A stretch of DNA of 64,000 nt. Origin: Fluviicoccus keumensis (GTDB lineage Bacteria; Pseudomonadota; Gammaproteobacteria; Pseudomonadales; Moraxellaceae). The position numbers were made by a program, and so were the translations under genes. The notes under the pieces were generated by a model. The model saw nothing but the letters and a program-made list of their open reading frames with translations, searched no databases and was not told where the DNA came from. The stretch covers positions 26,552 to 90,551 of the forward strand of contig NZ_SHKX01000018.1 of NCBI RefSeq assembly GCF_004217445.1, in the 5' to 3' direction. This document shows, piece after piece, positions 34,698 through 44,400 of this stretch. The stretch's first letter is position 1. Every line of letters begins with the position of its first letter.

Positions 34698-35404
34698 ACC
34701 TGATCCTGCTGGAACCCGGTGATCTGCTGGATGCGCAAACCGCCTGTCTGACCGGGCGTCGCCTGCGTCATGTGCAGGAGATCCATCGTGCGGAAGTGGG
34801 GCAAACGCTGCGTCTGGGCCTGATCAACGGATTGATGGGGGAAGGAACGCTGGAGGAGCAGTCCCCCGACCGGCTGCTGTTTTCCCTGCGGCTGGATCAG
34901 CCGCCGCCGCCACGCCTGCCGTTGACGCTGCTGTTGGCGTTACCCCGTCCCAAAATGCTGAAGCGAATCCTGCAAACCGTGGCAACCATGGGCGTGCAGC
35001 GTTTGGTGCTGATGAACAGCTACCGCGTCGAAAAAAGCTTCTGGGACAGTCCCTTCCTGCAGCCGGCAGCGATCCGCGAGGAACTGTTGCTGGGGCTGGA
35101 GCAGGGGCGGGATACGGTGCTGCCGGAGGTGTTGCTGGAAAAGCGCTTCAAGCCGTTTGCCGAGGACCGGCTGCCTGCGCTGGCAGATGGCAGTCGCCGC
35201 CTGGTGGCGCACCCTGTTGCGGAGACGGCCTGTCCGGTGGGACTGAACGCTCCGGTAACCCTGGCCATCGGTCCGGAAGGCGGCTTCATTCCTTACGAGG
35301 TGGATCTGCTGGTTCGTCAGGGCTTTGAGCCGGTACATCTGGGCCCGCGCATCCTGCGGGTGGAAACGGCCGTCACCGCCTTGCTGGGGCGGCTGTTTGT
35401 CTAG
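34694..35404 (+). CDS. rsmE: 16S rRNA (uracil(1498)-N3)-methyltransferase RsmE
   Basis: RsmE methylates N3 of U1498 in 16S rRNA. The 236-residue product has an N-terminal PUA-like domain (RRLRHVQEIHRAEVGQTLRL) and a C-terminal SPOUT methyltransferase with the knot motifs LAIGPEGGFIPYEV and LGPRILRVETAVTALLG. ALPRPKMLKRILQTVATMGV is also characteristic. The ATG overlaps the waaA stop (ATGA). The upstream in-frame extension lies inside waaA. Downstream it faces the AraC-type gene with only 15 bases between, where a GCGGCGG/CCGCCGC palindrome at 35404-35417 may serve both genes. Confidence 0.95.
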   Translation: MNLILLEPGDLLDAQTACLTGRRLRHVQEIHRAEVGQTLRLGLINGLMGEGTLEEQSPDRLLFSLRLDQPPPPRLPLTLLLALPRPKMLKRILQTVATMGVQRLVLMNSYRVEKSFWDSPFLQPAAIREELLLGLEQGRDTVLPEVLLEKRFKPFAEDRLPALADGSRRLVAHPVAETACPVGLNAPVTLAIGPEGGFIPYEVDLLVRQGFEPVHLGPRILRVETAVTALLGRLFV

Positions 35405-35419
35405 CGGCGGCCGCCGCGC

Positions 35420-36412
35420 TCATTCATTTTTCTTCACATATTGCTTCAAGGTCTTGCGCCGGGCCGCGTCCGGGGTTTCCCCATGCCATTTCAGGAAAGC
35501 CCGCGAAAACGTGGCCTGATCGCTGTAGCCGACAATCCCGGCAATCCGCTCAATACTGAGGTGCGAGGTCTGCAGGTAGCGCAGGGCGGCGCTCATGCGC
35601 ACGTCCAGCCGGATCTGGTGGTAATTGTGGCCGCCTTCCGCCAGACGCCGCCGCAGGGTGCGTTCGCTCATGCCCAGGTGCGAGGCGGCGTCCTCGGTGG
35701 CCAGCGGCTCGCCGACGTGGCTGAGAATGTATTGCCGCAGCCGCACCACGATGCCCGGCAAATCGGTTTCGATGGCTTCGCTCTCGTCGGTCGGCTGCGG
35801 TTTTTCGGTCGCGGCGCCCGCTTCGCTGACATGAAAGCGGATTTCGTTGACCGGGTGGTCGAACTGGATGGGAATCGGCAGCAGCGTCTGCAGGTTGCGG
35901 GTGTCGGTGAAGATGCCCGGGCGGACATGCAGCGTGACATTGCGCGTGACCAGCGAACCTAGCTTGTAGTAACTGCCGAGAATGGTCTGGGTCAGGAAGG
36001 CCTCGACTTCGGGTTGCCGCAGCGCGCAGTCGACGGTAATGCCAATGAAGTCAGGCTCGTGGCGGATGTCCAGCTTGATCAACGGCATCCGGACGCGCAT
36101 GTAGCCCACCACCTGGTCCATCAAGTCATGGAAATTGCCGCGGAACAGGAAGACAAAGCCGAACAGGCCGTGCGTCAGCATGTCCAAGCGATAGCCGTAG
36201 CGGATGCCGGGCTGGCTGAGCGAAGTCAGCCCCAGGAATTTCTGCATCACGGCGCGGCTCTGGTGCACCGACAGATACACCTCCGGCTTGCTCAGCAGAG
36301 ATTGGCTAATGCCGCACTCCCGCAGGATGACATCGGTGCGCAGGTGCTCTTCTTCCATCAGTTCTACCAGCTTCAGCAGGTAGATGACCGGTACGAACGG
36401 TAACTCTTGCAT
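35420..36412 (-). CDS. AraC-family transcriptional regulator with ligand-binding-type N-terminus
   Basis: The 330-residue product has an N-terminal domain of the AraC-associated arabinose-binding type (PF12625-like), with SQSLLSKPEVYLSVHQSRAVM and LGLTSLSQPGIRYGYRLDML. A C-terminal double helix-turn-helix runs from about residue 230 to 325 (EDAASHLGMSERTLRRRLAE; IERIAGIVGYSDQATFSRAF). Regulators of this subgroup respond to small, often hydrophobic or amino-acid-derived ligands. The ATG at 36412 is preferred because AGGA precedes it and the domain begins there. It is divergent from the GH3/RND gene unit and is the obvious candidate to control it. An inverted repeat CGGCGA-N5-TCGCCG at 36441-36457 lies just upstream and could be its own operator. 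Confidence 0.9.
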   Translation of the reverse strand: MQELPFVPVIYLLKLVELMEEEHLRTDVILRECGISQSLLSKPEVYLSVHQSRAVMQKFLGLTSLSQPGIRYGYRLDMLTHGLFGFVFLFRGNFHDLMDQVVGYMRVRMPLIKLDIRHEPDFIGITVDCALRQPEVEAFLTQTILGSYYKLGSLVTRNVTLHVRPGIFTDTRNLQTLLPIPIQFDHPVNEIRFHVSEAGAATEKPQPTDESEAIETDLPGIVVRLRQYILSHVGEPLATEDAASHLGMSERTLRRRLAEGGHNYHQIRLDVRMSAALRYLQTSHLSIERIAGIVGYSDQATFSRAFLKWHGETPDAARRKTLKQYVKKNE

Positions 36413-36496
36413 GTGGTCCTGGACCTGTTTCTTGTTATGACGGCGAGTATATCGCCGATTTTGCGGGCGGGGCAAAAACGGCCACCGTTCACCCGG

Positions 36497-36524
36497 TTTG
36501 GCCGATTATGCAAAGCATTTGGCC
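36497..36524. promoter_or_regulatory. TTTGGCC direct repeat, candidate AraC-type operator
   Basis: TTTGGCC occurs at 36497-36503 and again at 36518-36524, so the copies are 21 bases apart, two turns of the helix. This is the geometry of many AraC-family sites bound by tandem helix-turn-helix units. The repeats lie between the divergent regulator gene and the rightward gene unit. The 36413-36646 gap also holds a possible -10, TATAAG, at 36630-36635, with only a poor -35 (TTTGGG at 36607-36612), as expected for an activator-dependent promoter. Confidence 0.4.
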
Positions 36525-36646
36525 ACTTTTGGGGATGACCGGTAGCAAAAAGCCGACGAAAATGCACCCCACTGCACACATGTCCTCATTTGCCGACACC
36601 GGATCGTTTGGGGGCCTGATTATTCTAACTATAAGACAGAACGAGA

Positions 36647-37504
36647 ATGACCATGGAACTTTCCCACAGCCGTGAGGCTTTGAAGGCGTCTTACTATCCG
36701 TTGTCCCGCATTTCCGTCATTGACATCCGCCAGATGTACGCCGTGTATTCGCGCTATTACGAGCGCACCGATTGGGATCTTTTCCTGCGTGACCTGAGCA
36801 AGAAGACCGGCGCTTTCCTGATCCGCCGCAAGAGCGACAACCTGATCGTGGGCTTTTCCACCATCGTGTCCAGCGATATGGTCATTCGCGGCAAGAAGTC
36901 GCGCGGCGTCTTCAGCGGCGACACCATTATCGAGCGCGCCTATTGGGGGTCGCGCGTGCTGCAGATCGCGTTCACCAAATTCATGCTGGCCGAAAAAATC
37001 CGCTATCCGCGCCAGCCGATCTACTGGCTGCTGATATCCAAGGGTTTCAAGACCTACCTGTTGCTGGCCAACAACTTCCTCGAGTTCTATCCGAATCCGC
37101 GCGGCAATCATGGCGATGATCTGTCCGATGTGGTGGATACCTACTGCAACGAGATGTTCCCCGAATTCTATGACCGCGAGAAGCGCATTCTCGATTTCGG
37201 TCAGGACTACCAGTGCCTGAAGGGTGATGTGGCGGAAATCACGGATGAAATGCGCCTGTCCACCCCGGCCATCCGCTTCTTCGAAGAGCGCAATCCGGAA
37301 TGGCGTCGCGGCACCGAACTGCCGTGCGTGGGGGTTTTTGACTGGAAAGCGCTGGCCAATTACGCCTACGTTTTTGCCAACAAGGCGGCCAGCAAGGGGC
37401 GCGAAGACGCCCGTCGCGCCGCCGAGGCTGCCGCTGCCGTTCCGCGCCTGCATGCGGTGGACGCCCCGGGCGCCAATACCTTTCAGCTCCGTCGGAGCGC
37501 CTGA
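36647..37504 (+). CDS. Uncharacterised protein, first gene of the GH3/RND unit
   Basis: I do not recognise a named family for this 285-residue soluble protein. It has no signal peptide or membrane segment. The middle part alternates predicted strands and helices (GAFLIRRKSDNLIVGFSTIV, then FSGDTIIERAYWGSRVLQIAF, then YWLLISKGFKTYLLLANNFLEFYPNP), which is compatible with an acyltransferase of GNAT-like fold, but this is only an impression. The C-terminal 40 residues are Ala/Arg rich and look disordered. It is the gene nearest the divergent AraC regulator and stands 78 bases before the GH3 gene, with a hairpin in that gap. A second ATG at 36653 is equally possible as start. Confidence 0.7.
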   Translation: MTMELSHSREALKASYYPLSRISVIDIRQMYAVYSRYYERTDWDLFLRDLSKKTGAFLIRRKSDNLIVGFSTIVSSDMVIRGKKSRGVFSGDTIIERAYWGSRVLQIAFTKFMLAEKIRYPRQPIYWLLISKGFKTYLLLANNFLEFYPNPRGNHGDDLSDVVDTYCNEMFPEFYDREKRILDFGQDYQCLKGDVAEITDEMRLSTPAIRFFEERNPEWRRGTELPCVGVFDWKALANYAYVFANKAASKGREDARRAAEAAAAVPRLHAVDAPGANTFQLRRSA

Positions 37505-37517
37505 GCCCTGTGGTTGG

Positions 37518-37556
37518 AACCCCGGTCGCCTATGAGGGTGGGAGGCCGGGGTTTTG
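37518..37556 (+). terminator. Terminator-like hairpin between gene one and the GH3 gene
   Basis: AACCCCGG at 37518-37525 pairs exactly with CCGGGGTT at 37546-37553 around a 20-base loop, followed by TTT and a second T-rich run (37557 onward, CCCTTTTCT). Lying inside the unit, it could reduce transcription of the downstream genes or mark an mRNA processing point. Confidence 0.5.
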
Positions 37557-37582
37557 CCCTTTTCTGTTCCGGGAGTCCGATC

Positions 37583-39235
37583 ATGCTGAGCCGTATGACC
37601 CATGCCGCCATGGCCGCCGCCTGCGCCCGTTCCTATGTGCGCTTTCGTGACCAGCGTTTTCAGCTGGAAGCCGTCCAGCGCCGCAAGCTGAAGCAGTTGT
37701 TGCAGCAAGTCGCTTCCACGCGGATTTCACCGCCCTGGCAGGGCGAGATTCCCTCCTGGGAGTCGTTCCGCAATACCTATCCCGTTACCCGCTATGCTGA
37801 TTGGCAGGCCGCGATCCGTGATCAGCGTCAGGGGCGGCAGAACCTGACCGGCAGTCCGGTGGTGCGTTACCAGCCCACCAGCGGTTCTTCCGAAAAACTG
37901 AAAATGATTCCGTATACCCGCGCCTTTCTCAAGGAGCTGGATGGGGCAATCGGGCCGTGGCTGGCCAGCATGTACCGCCGCTATCCGGGTTTGAAGGGCG
38001 GGGCGCATTACTGGTCGGTATCGTGGCTGCCGCAAAACCAGCACGAAGAGTTGCGCGGCAACCTCAACGACGACAGCGAGCTGATGGGCGGCGCGAAGCG
38101 TTGGCTGGCGTCCCATGCCCAGGCGGTGTCACCGGATGTGGCCCTGGCGGCCAGTCCCGGCGACGCCATGTTCGCCTCGCTCTGCTATCTGACGGCGCGC
38201 GCCGACTTGCGCATGCTGTCGGTGTGGAGCCCGACCTTTGCCCTGCAAATGCTGGACTCCTTGCCCGCGTGGGGGGATGAAATTGTCCGCGTGCTGTCCT
38301 CGGGGTCCTGGGGCGCCCGCCAGCCGGCGCTGTCCTCGCTGAAAGCGCCGCGCAACCCGGCCCGGGCCATGGTGCTGGTGAAGGCGCTGCAAGAAAGTCC
38401 GCACGACGCCGCCCGCGTCCTGTGGCCGGATCTGGCGCTGGTGTCCGCCTGGGATACCGCCGATGCCTCGCCGTGGGCGGAGCAATTGCGCCAGCGCCTG
38501 CCCCAGTCGGGCTTCGAGGGCAAGGGCCTGTGGGCAACCGAGGGCGTGGTGACGATCCCCGTGGACGGCCACTACCCGCTGGCGTACCAGAGCCATGTCT
38601 ACGAATTCGAGGATCTGCAGTCCGGCCGCATTCTGGCGCCCTGGGAACTGCGCGAAGGGGATGAAGTCAGCCCCATCCTTTCCGGCGGCAACGGCCTGCT
38701 GCGCTATCAGCTGGACGACCGGATGGTGGTATCTGAAATGTGGGGCGGGGTTCCCTGCTTCACTTTCCTCGGCCGTCGCAACGGCGTCGATCTGGTGGGT
38801 GAAAAGATGTCGCCTGATGCGGCGCGCGCCGCCTTGCAGGGCGTGGCTTCCCATCACGGGCTTGAGCCGGTCACGCTGCTGGCGATGGATGGCCAGGGTC
38901 GCGGCAAATCGGCGTACATCGCCATTTTCAGTCAGGCCGGCAGGACGCTGGAGCCGATCTTTCAGGAGCAGGTAGGACGTGATGTGGAGGAGGCGCTGAA
39001 GGGGCACTTCCACTATGCGCTGGCGCGCGACCTGCAACAACTTCAGCCCGCCACGGCCGTGGTGGTGGCGGACGGCTGGCAGCTGTACCAGCAGATTGCC
39101 ATGGCGGGCGGCATGATTGAAGGCAATATCAAGCCCGAGCCGGTGCGCAAGGTGACGCGCGAAGCGTTCTGCCGGGTGTTGCCGGAGCCGGGCCTGCGGT
39201 TGGCGGCGCGTGCGGAAGCCGCGGGGGCGGCATGA
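37583..39235 (+). CDS. GH3-family acyl-acid-amido synthetase
   Basis: The 550-residue product belongs to the GH3 branch of the adenylate-forming enzymes. In plants these join a carboxylic acid such as a hormone to an amino acid through an acyl-adenylate. The three nucleotide-binding motifs are recognisable: YQPTSGSSEKLKMIPYT at residues 96-112, WATEG with Glu320 (motif II) and RYQLDD at 374-379 (motif III, Asp378). No carrier-protein domain is attached. The substrate is unknown. The ATG at 37583 has GGGAG eight bases before it. The gene overlaps the next one (ATGA), and its neighbours are acyltransferases and an export pump, which suggests it forms the amide bond of an exported small molecule. 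Confidence 0.85.
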   Translation: MLSRMTHAAMAAACARSYVRFRDQRFQLEAVQRRKLKQLLQQVASTRISPPWQGEIPSWESFRNTYPVTRYADWQAAIRDQRQGRQNLTGSPVVRYQPTSGSSEKLKMIPYTRAFLKELDGAIGPWLASMYRRYPGLKGGAHYWSVSWLPQNQHEELRGNLNDDSELMGGAKRWLASHAQAVSPDVALAASPGDAMFASLCYLTARADLRMLSVWSPTFALQMLDSLPAWGDEIVRVLSSGSWGARQPALSSLKAPRNPARAMVLVKALQESPHDAARVLWPDLALVSAWDTADASPWAEQLRQRLPQSGFEGKGLWATEGVVTIPVDGHYPLAYQSHVYEFEDLQSGRILAPWELREGDEVSPILSGGNGLLRYQLDDRMVVSEMWGGVPCFTFLGRRNGVDLVGEKMSPDAARAALQGVASHHGLEPVTLLAMDGQGRGKSAYIAIFSQAGRTLEPIFQEQVGRDVEEALKGHFHYALARDLQQLQPATAVVVADGWQLYQQIAMAGGMIEGNIKPEPVRKVTREAFCRVLPEPGLRLAARAEAAGAA

Positions 39236-40326
39236 GCAGCTTCGCCGTGCGCGCCGGGCGTCCGGAAGACAATCCGGCCCTGCAGCATTTGTTCAATGTG
39301 CCGCAGCCTTCCTCGGGCCTGATGATGACCTTCGAGCGCGCGCCTGATTATTTCGCGTCGGCGGCGGTGATGTACCGGCAGCCGGAGCTGATGGTCGTGA
39401 CCCGCAAGCAGGATGAGGCGGTCGTGGCGGTCTACAACCTGGGTCGTCGCGGCGTCTACCTGAACGGCAAGGTCGAGCAGCTCCGTTACGGCGCCGACAT
39501 GCGGATTGCTCCGGAGGCCCAGGGCGGCCGCGTGCTGCTGTACATCAACCGCTCCACCAAGGAGCTGCTTGGGCGGGAATGGTATCTGTCAGTCATCCTC
39601 GAAGATAACCAGCGCTCCCGCAGCAGCTTTGAAGGCGGCCGCGCCGGGCTGCCGGATTACCGTCATGTCGGCACCATCATTACCCATACCCTGACCGGGC
39701 TGCGCAGCCCTCAGTCGGGCGGCCTGCCGCCGGTGCGCGCGGCGACCGAGCGCGATATCCCCGCCATGAACCGGTTGGTGGCCCGCATGGCGGCTCACTA
39801 CCAGTTTCTGCCTGATTACGATTTTAACGGCCTGTTGACCGGCGACCCGTTTTTCCAGGGGTTGTCCATCGGCGATTTCCTGCTGGTGGAGGAGGGCGGT
39901 GAGCTGCGCGGGCTGATCGGCGTCTGGAACCAGAAAGCGTTCAAACAGACGCGTGTGGTCCGCTACAGCCTCGGTCTGGCGCTGCTGCGGCCCTTCTGGA
40001 ATCTGTGGAGCGCGTTGGCGGGCGGCATTTACCTGCCCGCGGCCGGGCAGGCCTTTGATTACCTCGCGCTGCATTCCCCCCTGACCCGGCCGGATGACCT
40101 TACGGCCTTCAGCGCCCTGTTGCAGGCGGCCTGGGAACTGACACGCCGGCGCGGCTCGCGCGCCATGACGCTGACGCTGGCGGATAACGATCCCCGGCAA
40201 CCGGCGGTCAGCCGGTTCCGGTCGTTGCCCATGCGCGCCCACCAATACACCGTGGCGTTCGACAGCGCCGCCCAGCCGGTGCTCGATGCCGGCCTGATTC
40301 CCTTTTATGAAAGCGGGAGACTCTGA
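39232..40326 (+). CDS. Tandem GNAT N-acetyltransferase-like protein
   Basis: The 364-residue product looks like two GNAT acetyltransferase domains in a row. The first starts at residue 4 (FAVRAGRPEDNPALQHLFNV) and the second near residue 168 (PPVRAATERDIPAMNRLVARM), each with the typical R-x-A-x-x-x-D-x-P/A-x-x-L opening. The usual acetyl-CoA loop (Q/RxxGxG/A) is not obvious in either half, so one or both may be inactive or use another acyl donor. It overlaps the GH3 gene by four bases and abuts the adaptor gene with no gap, so it is translated with them. Proteins of this shape often accompany bacterial GH3 genes in my recollection, but no function is established. Confidence 0.75.
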   Translation: MSSFAVRAGRPEDNPALQHLFNVPQPSSGLMMTFERAPDYFASAAVMYRQPELMVVTRKQDEAVVAVYNLGRRGVYLNGKVEQLRYGADMRIAPEAQGGRVLLYINRSTKELLGREWYLSVILEDNQRSRSSFEGGRAGLPDYRHVGTIITHTLTGLRSPQSGGLPPVRAATERDIPAMNRLVARMAAHYQFLPDYDFNGLLTGDPFFQGLSIGDFLLVEEGGELRGLIGVWNQKAFKQTRVVRYSLGLALLRPFWNLWSALAGGIYLPAAGQAFDYLALHSPLTRPDDLTAFSALLQAAWELTRRRGSRAMTLTLADNDPRQPAVSRFRSLPMRAHQYTVAFDSAAQPVLDAGLIPFYESGRL

Positions 40327-41463
40327 ATGACTCGTCTGGTGATTACCCGTCAGAAAACCTATATCCCGGCCAGTTGGCTGAAGTACGGCGCCGTCGGCGT
40401 GGCTGTGGCGCTGGTGGCCTGGTGGCCGCAGGAGTCGCGCAGCAAGATGACGCCGGCGGTTCAGCCGCTGCAACTGACCGGCGCCGATCTGGCGGTGGTG
40501 AAGCAAGTGCGCCTGGCGCAGGATGTGCCCGTGACCGGCAGCCTGAATCCGCTGCATCAGGCCGTGCTTAACGCCCGCACCGGCGGTGAAGTGATGATGG
40601 TGGCCGCCCGCGCCGGCGAACTGGTCCGCGCCGGACAAGTGCTGGCGTCGCTGGATACCCGCGACCTGAAGCTGCGCGCCATGCAGGCGGAAGCTTCCTT
40701 GCAGGGCAACCGCGCCGAGGCGCTGATGGCGGCGGACAAGCTGGAAAGAATGCGTCCCTTGCGCGAACAAAATTACGTGTCGGACAACGATGTCAGCAAC
40801 GCCCAGCGCCAGGTGGAAATCCGCAACGCCCAGGTGCGCGCCTCCGAAGCCTCGCTGGCGCAAATCCGTCAGCAGATGGCTGACGCCGTGGTGCGCGCGC
40901 CCTTTGATGGCCGCGTCGCTGAACGTCTGGTCGAGCCGGGACAATCGGTCGCGCCCGGCACGCCGATGCTGAAGGTGGTGGACCTGGGGTTGATGGAACT
41001 GGAGGCAATGGTTCCGGATGCGGACATGACGGCGATTCATACCGGCCAGGTCGTCAATTTCGAAGTGGACGGTTTCCCCGGCAAGACGTTTGCGGGCCGC
41101 ATTGTCCGCATCAATCCCGTAGCCCGCACCGGCAGCCGCCGTGTGCCGGTCTATGTGCAGGTGAATAACCAGGACGGCTTGCTCCGCGCCGGGGTTTTCG
41201 CCAAGGGGCTGGTGCGCGATGACCGCGCCATGCAGGGGCTGGCCGTGCCGGTGTCGTCCTTGCAGGCCGTGGGGGCGGGCTGGCGGGTGCATGCCGTTGC
41301 CAACAGTCATCTGGAGGCGCGCAACGTCAAGATCGCCATGCGCAACGACGAGCGCGGTCTGGCCTTGGTCACTGGTAACCTCAACGCCGGCGAGCGCGTG
41401 CTGCTGGCGCCGCCGTTGCCCGAAAATGAAGGAAAAGCGGTTCGTCTGACCGGAGCGCACTGA
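40327..41463 (+). CDS. RND efflux periplasmic adaptor (membrane fusion protein)
   Basis: The 378-residue product is an HlyD/AcrA-type adaptor that links an RND pump to an outer-membrane channel. It has an uncleaved-looking N-terminal membrane segment at about residues 18-34 (LKYGAVGVAVALVAWWP), no lipobox, a split lipoyl domain (ARTGGEVMMVAARAGELVRAGQVLASLD and ADAVVRAPFDGRVAERLVEPGQ), an alpha-helical hairpin between them and a beta-barrel domain (MVPDADMTAIHTGQVVNFEVDG). It starts immediately after the GNAT stop codon and is two bases from the permease gene. Confidence 0.93.
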   Translation: MTRLVITRQKTYIPASWLKYGAVGVAVALVAWWPQESRSKMTPAVQPLQLTGADLAVVKQVRLAQDVPVTGSLNPLHQAVLNARTGGEVMMVAARAGELVRAGQVLASLDTRDLKLRAMQAEASLQGNRAEALMAADKLERMRPLREQNYVSDNDVSNAQRQVEIRNAQVRASEASLAQIRQQMADAVVRAPFDGRVAERLVEPGQSVAPGTPMLKVVDLGLMELEAMVPDADMTAIHTGQVVNFEVDGFPGKTFAGRIVRINPVARTGSRRVPVYVQVNNQDGLLRAGVFAKGLVRDDRAMQGLAVPVSSLQAVGAGWRVHAVANSHLEARNVKIAMRNDERGLALVTGNLNAGERVLLAPPLPENEGKAVRLTGAH

Positions 41464-41465
41464 TC

Positions 41466-44400
41466 ATGTGGCTGACCCGGTTGTGTATCCGCTATCCCGT
41501 CTTCGCCACCATGATGATGATGGCGTTCATGGTGCTGGGCCTGTTCGCGTGGCGTGATCTCAGCGTTGAGGAATACCCCAATGTCGAGTTTCCGTACGCG
41601 GTAATCACCACGGATTATCCGGGCGCATCCCCGGCCGTGGTGGAAAGCGACGTTACCCGCCGCATCGAGGACGCCATCAACACGGTGCCCGGCGTCAAGC
41701 GCATCATTTCGACCTCGTTTGAGGGCCGCTCGCGGATTGCCGTGGAATTCGTGCTGGGCGTGCCCATCGAAGTGGCGGTGCAGGATGTGCGCGACAAGAT
41801 CGCCGCCGTCAAGGTCCGCTTCCGTCCGGAAGTGAAGGAGCCGCTGGTGGAACGTTTCCGCCCGGATGAAGCGCCGGTGTTTTCGTTGGCCTTTGTCGCG
41901 GACGGCGTCTCGGTCAAGGAACTCAGCACACTGGTGACGCAACAGGTGGTGCGCAAGCTGCAGAATATTCCGGGTGTCGGCCGGGTGGATGTGGTCGGCG
42001 CCATGCCGCGTGAAATCCAGATCGAATTGATGCCGGAACGGATGGAAGCGTTGGGTGTCGGTATTGATGAAGTGATGGCGGCATTGCGGACTGAGAATGC
42101 CCAACTGCCCGCCGGTACCGTGGAGGTCGGCACTTCAGAAAAGATGGTGGAAATCGCCGGACGCATCACGTCTCCGGATGAATTCGCCTCGTTGATCGTG
42201 GCGCAGCGCGGCCAGTCGTCGGTGACGCTGGGGCAGGTGGCGCGGATTGTCGACGGCGAGCAGGAGCTGCAGTCTCTGGCCTTGCTTAACGGCCGCCGCG
42301 CCATCAGCCTGGATATCATCAAGATGTCCGGAGCCAATACCATCGCCCTGGTTGACGCCCTGCGCAAGCAGGTGCCGGAAATCGAAGCCACGCTGCCGAA
42401 GGGAGCCAGCGTGCTGGTGGTGGCGGACAGTTCCCGTTCCATCCGCGCCTCGCTGGATGATGTCAAGAAAACCCTGGTGGAAGGCGCGATCCTGGCCATC
42501 GTCATCGTATTTCTCTTCCTCGGTTCCTGGCGTTCCACGGTCATTACCGGCCTGACGTTGCCGATCTCGCTGCTGGGCACCATCTTCTTCCTGCATGTCT
42601 TTGGCCTGACCCTGAACTCGATGACGCTGATGGCGCTGTCGCTGTCGATCGGCCTGCTGATTGATGACGCCATTGTGGTGCGGGAAAACATTGTGCGCCA
42701 TGCCGCCATGGGCAAGTCCCACGGCCAGGCGGCGGTGGACGGCACCCGCGAAATCGGTCTGGCCGTGCTGGCGACAACCCTGACGATTGTGGCGGTGTTC
42801 CTGCCTGTCGCCTTCATGGGCGGCATTATCGGTCGCTTCTTCTACCAGTTCGGCATTGCCGTTTCCTGCGCGGTTTTGCTGTCGATGCTGGTCAGCTTCA
42901 CCCTCGACCCGATGCTGTCCAGTCGCTGGCGTGATCCGGACGCCCACGGCATGCAGGGGGACTCGTGGCTGGCCGTCAAGCTGCGCGCTTTCCAGGCATT
43001 GCTGGACCGGCTGGGGGACAAGTACGCCGAGGTCATCCTCTGGGCGTTGAACAACCGCCGCTTCACCCTCGGGTTGGCGGTCGGCTCGCTGGCGGTGGCG
43101 CTGTTGTTCGCCAAGTTTGTCGGCAAGGAATTCGTGCCCGAACCCGATCTCAGTGAAATCAGCATCAAGTTCTCGACGCCGGTGGGATCGACGCTGGGGT
43201 ATACCGAGCAGAAGTCGGCGCAGGTGGGGCTGCTGGTGCGCCAGTTCCCCGGGGTGCTGGATACCTACGCCACCATCAATACCGGTCTGGATATCGGCAA
43301 GCACAAGGCGTCGGTGCGCGTGCTGCTGAAGCCCAAGCAGGAACGCACCCTGTCGCAGAAAGAGCTGATCAACGCCTTCCGCGAGCAGTTGAAGGCCGTC
43401 AGCGGCATCGAGGTCAACTCAGTGGCCCCGGCGAAGGAAGCGCTGGGCAGCCTGAAGCCGATCCAGGTTTCGCTTCAGGGCAATGACATGCAAGTCCTGC
43501 AGCGCTTGGCGAATGAGTTTGAACAGAAGCTGGCCGGCGTGCCGGGCCTGATCGACCTGGAAAGTTCGATGAAGGCCTCCCGTCCGACGCTGTCGCTGGA
43601 TATTGACCGCGAGCGCGCGGCGGATCTTGGCCTGTCGGTGGGGCGCATCGGTTCGGCGCTGCGGCCCCTGATCGCCGGTGAAAATGTCACCACCTGGCAG
43701 GCCGCCGACGGCGAAAACTATAACGTGCGGGTGCGCCTGCCCGGCAACCTGCGCCAGAGCGTTGAAGATGTCACCCTGTTACCGGTCGCGTCCGGCCGCG
43801 TCAACCCCATCACCGGGCAGCCGGAAATGATCACGGTGGGGCAGGTGGCGTCGGTTCGCGAAACCGTCAGTTCCGCCCAGATCAACCGCCGCAACCTGTT
43901 CCGGGAAGTGCTGTTCTCCGGCAACGTCACCGGTCGCCCGGCGGGTGATGTCGGCGCGGACATCGAAAAGGTCGCCGCCACCATCGCCATGCCCGCCGGT
44001 TACCGCATCGTCACCCAGGGCGCCAACAACGACATGAAGGAATCGATCGGTTACGCCGCCACCGCGCTGGTGCTGGGGGCGCTGTTCATCTACATGCTGC
44101 TGGGGGCGCAGTTCAACAGCTTCATGCAGCCGCTGACCATCATGACGGCGCTGCCGCTGTCTCTGGTCGGGGTGTTCATGGGCCTGTTCCTGTGCGGCAG
44201 CTCCATGAACATGTTCTCCATCATCGGGATCGTCATGCTGATGGGGCTGGTCACCAAGAACGCCATCCTGCTGGTCGACTTCATCCAGGAACTCATCAAC
44301 GGCGGTCTGGTGCGGGAGCAGGCCATTCTGGAGGCGGGCAAAACCCGCCTGCGTCCCATCCTGATGACCACCGCCGCCATGATCGCCGGGATGCTGCCGC

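Noticed and set aside
36647..37504. LuxI-type acyl-homoserine lactone synthase
   Set aside because: The characteristic LuxI Arg/Trp/Asp pattern near the N-terminus is absent and no LuxR-type gene is adjacent.
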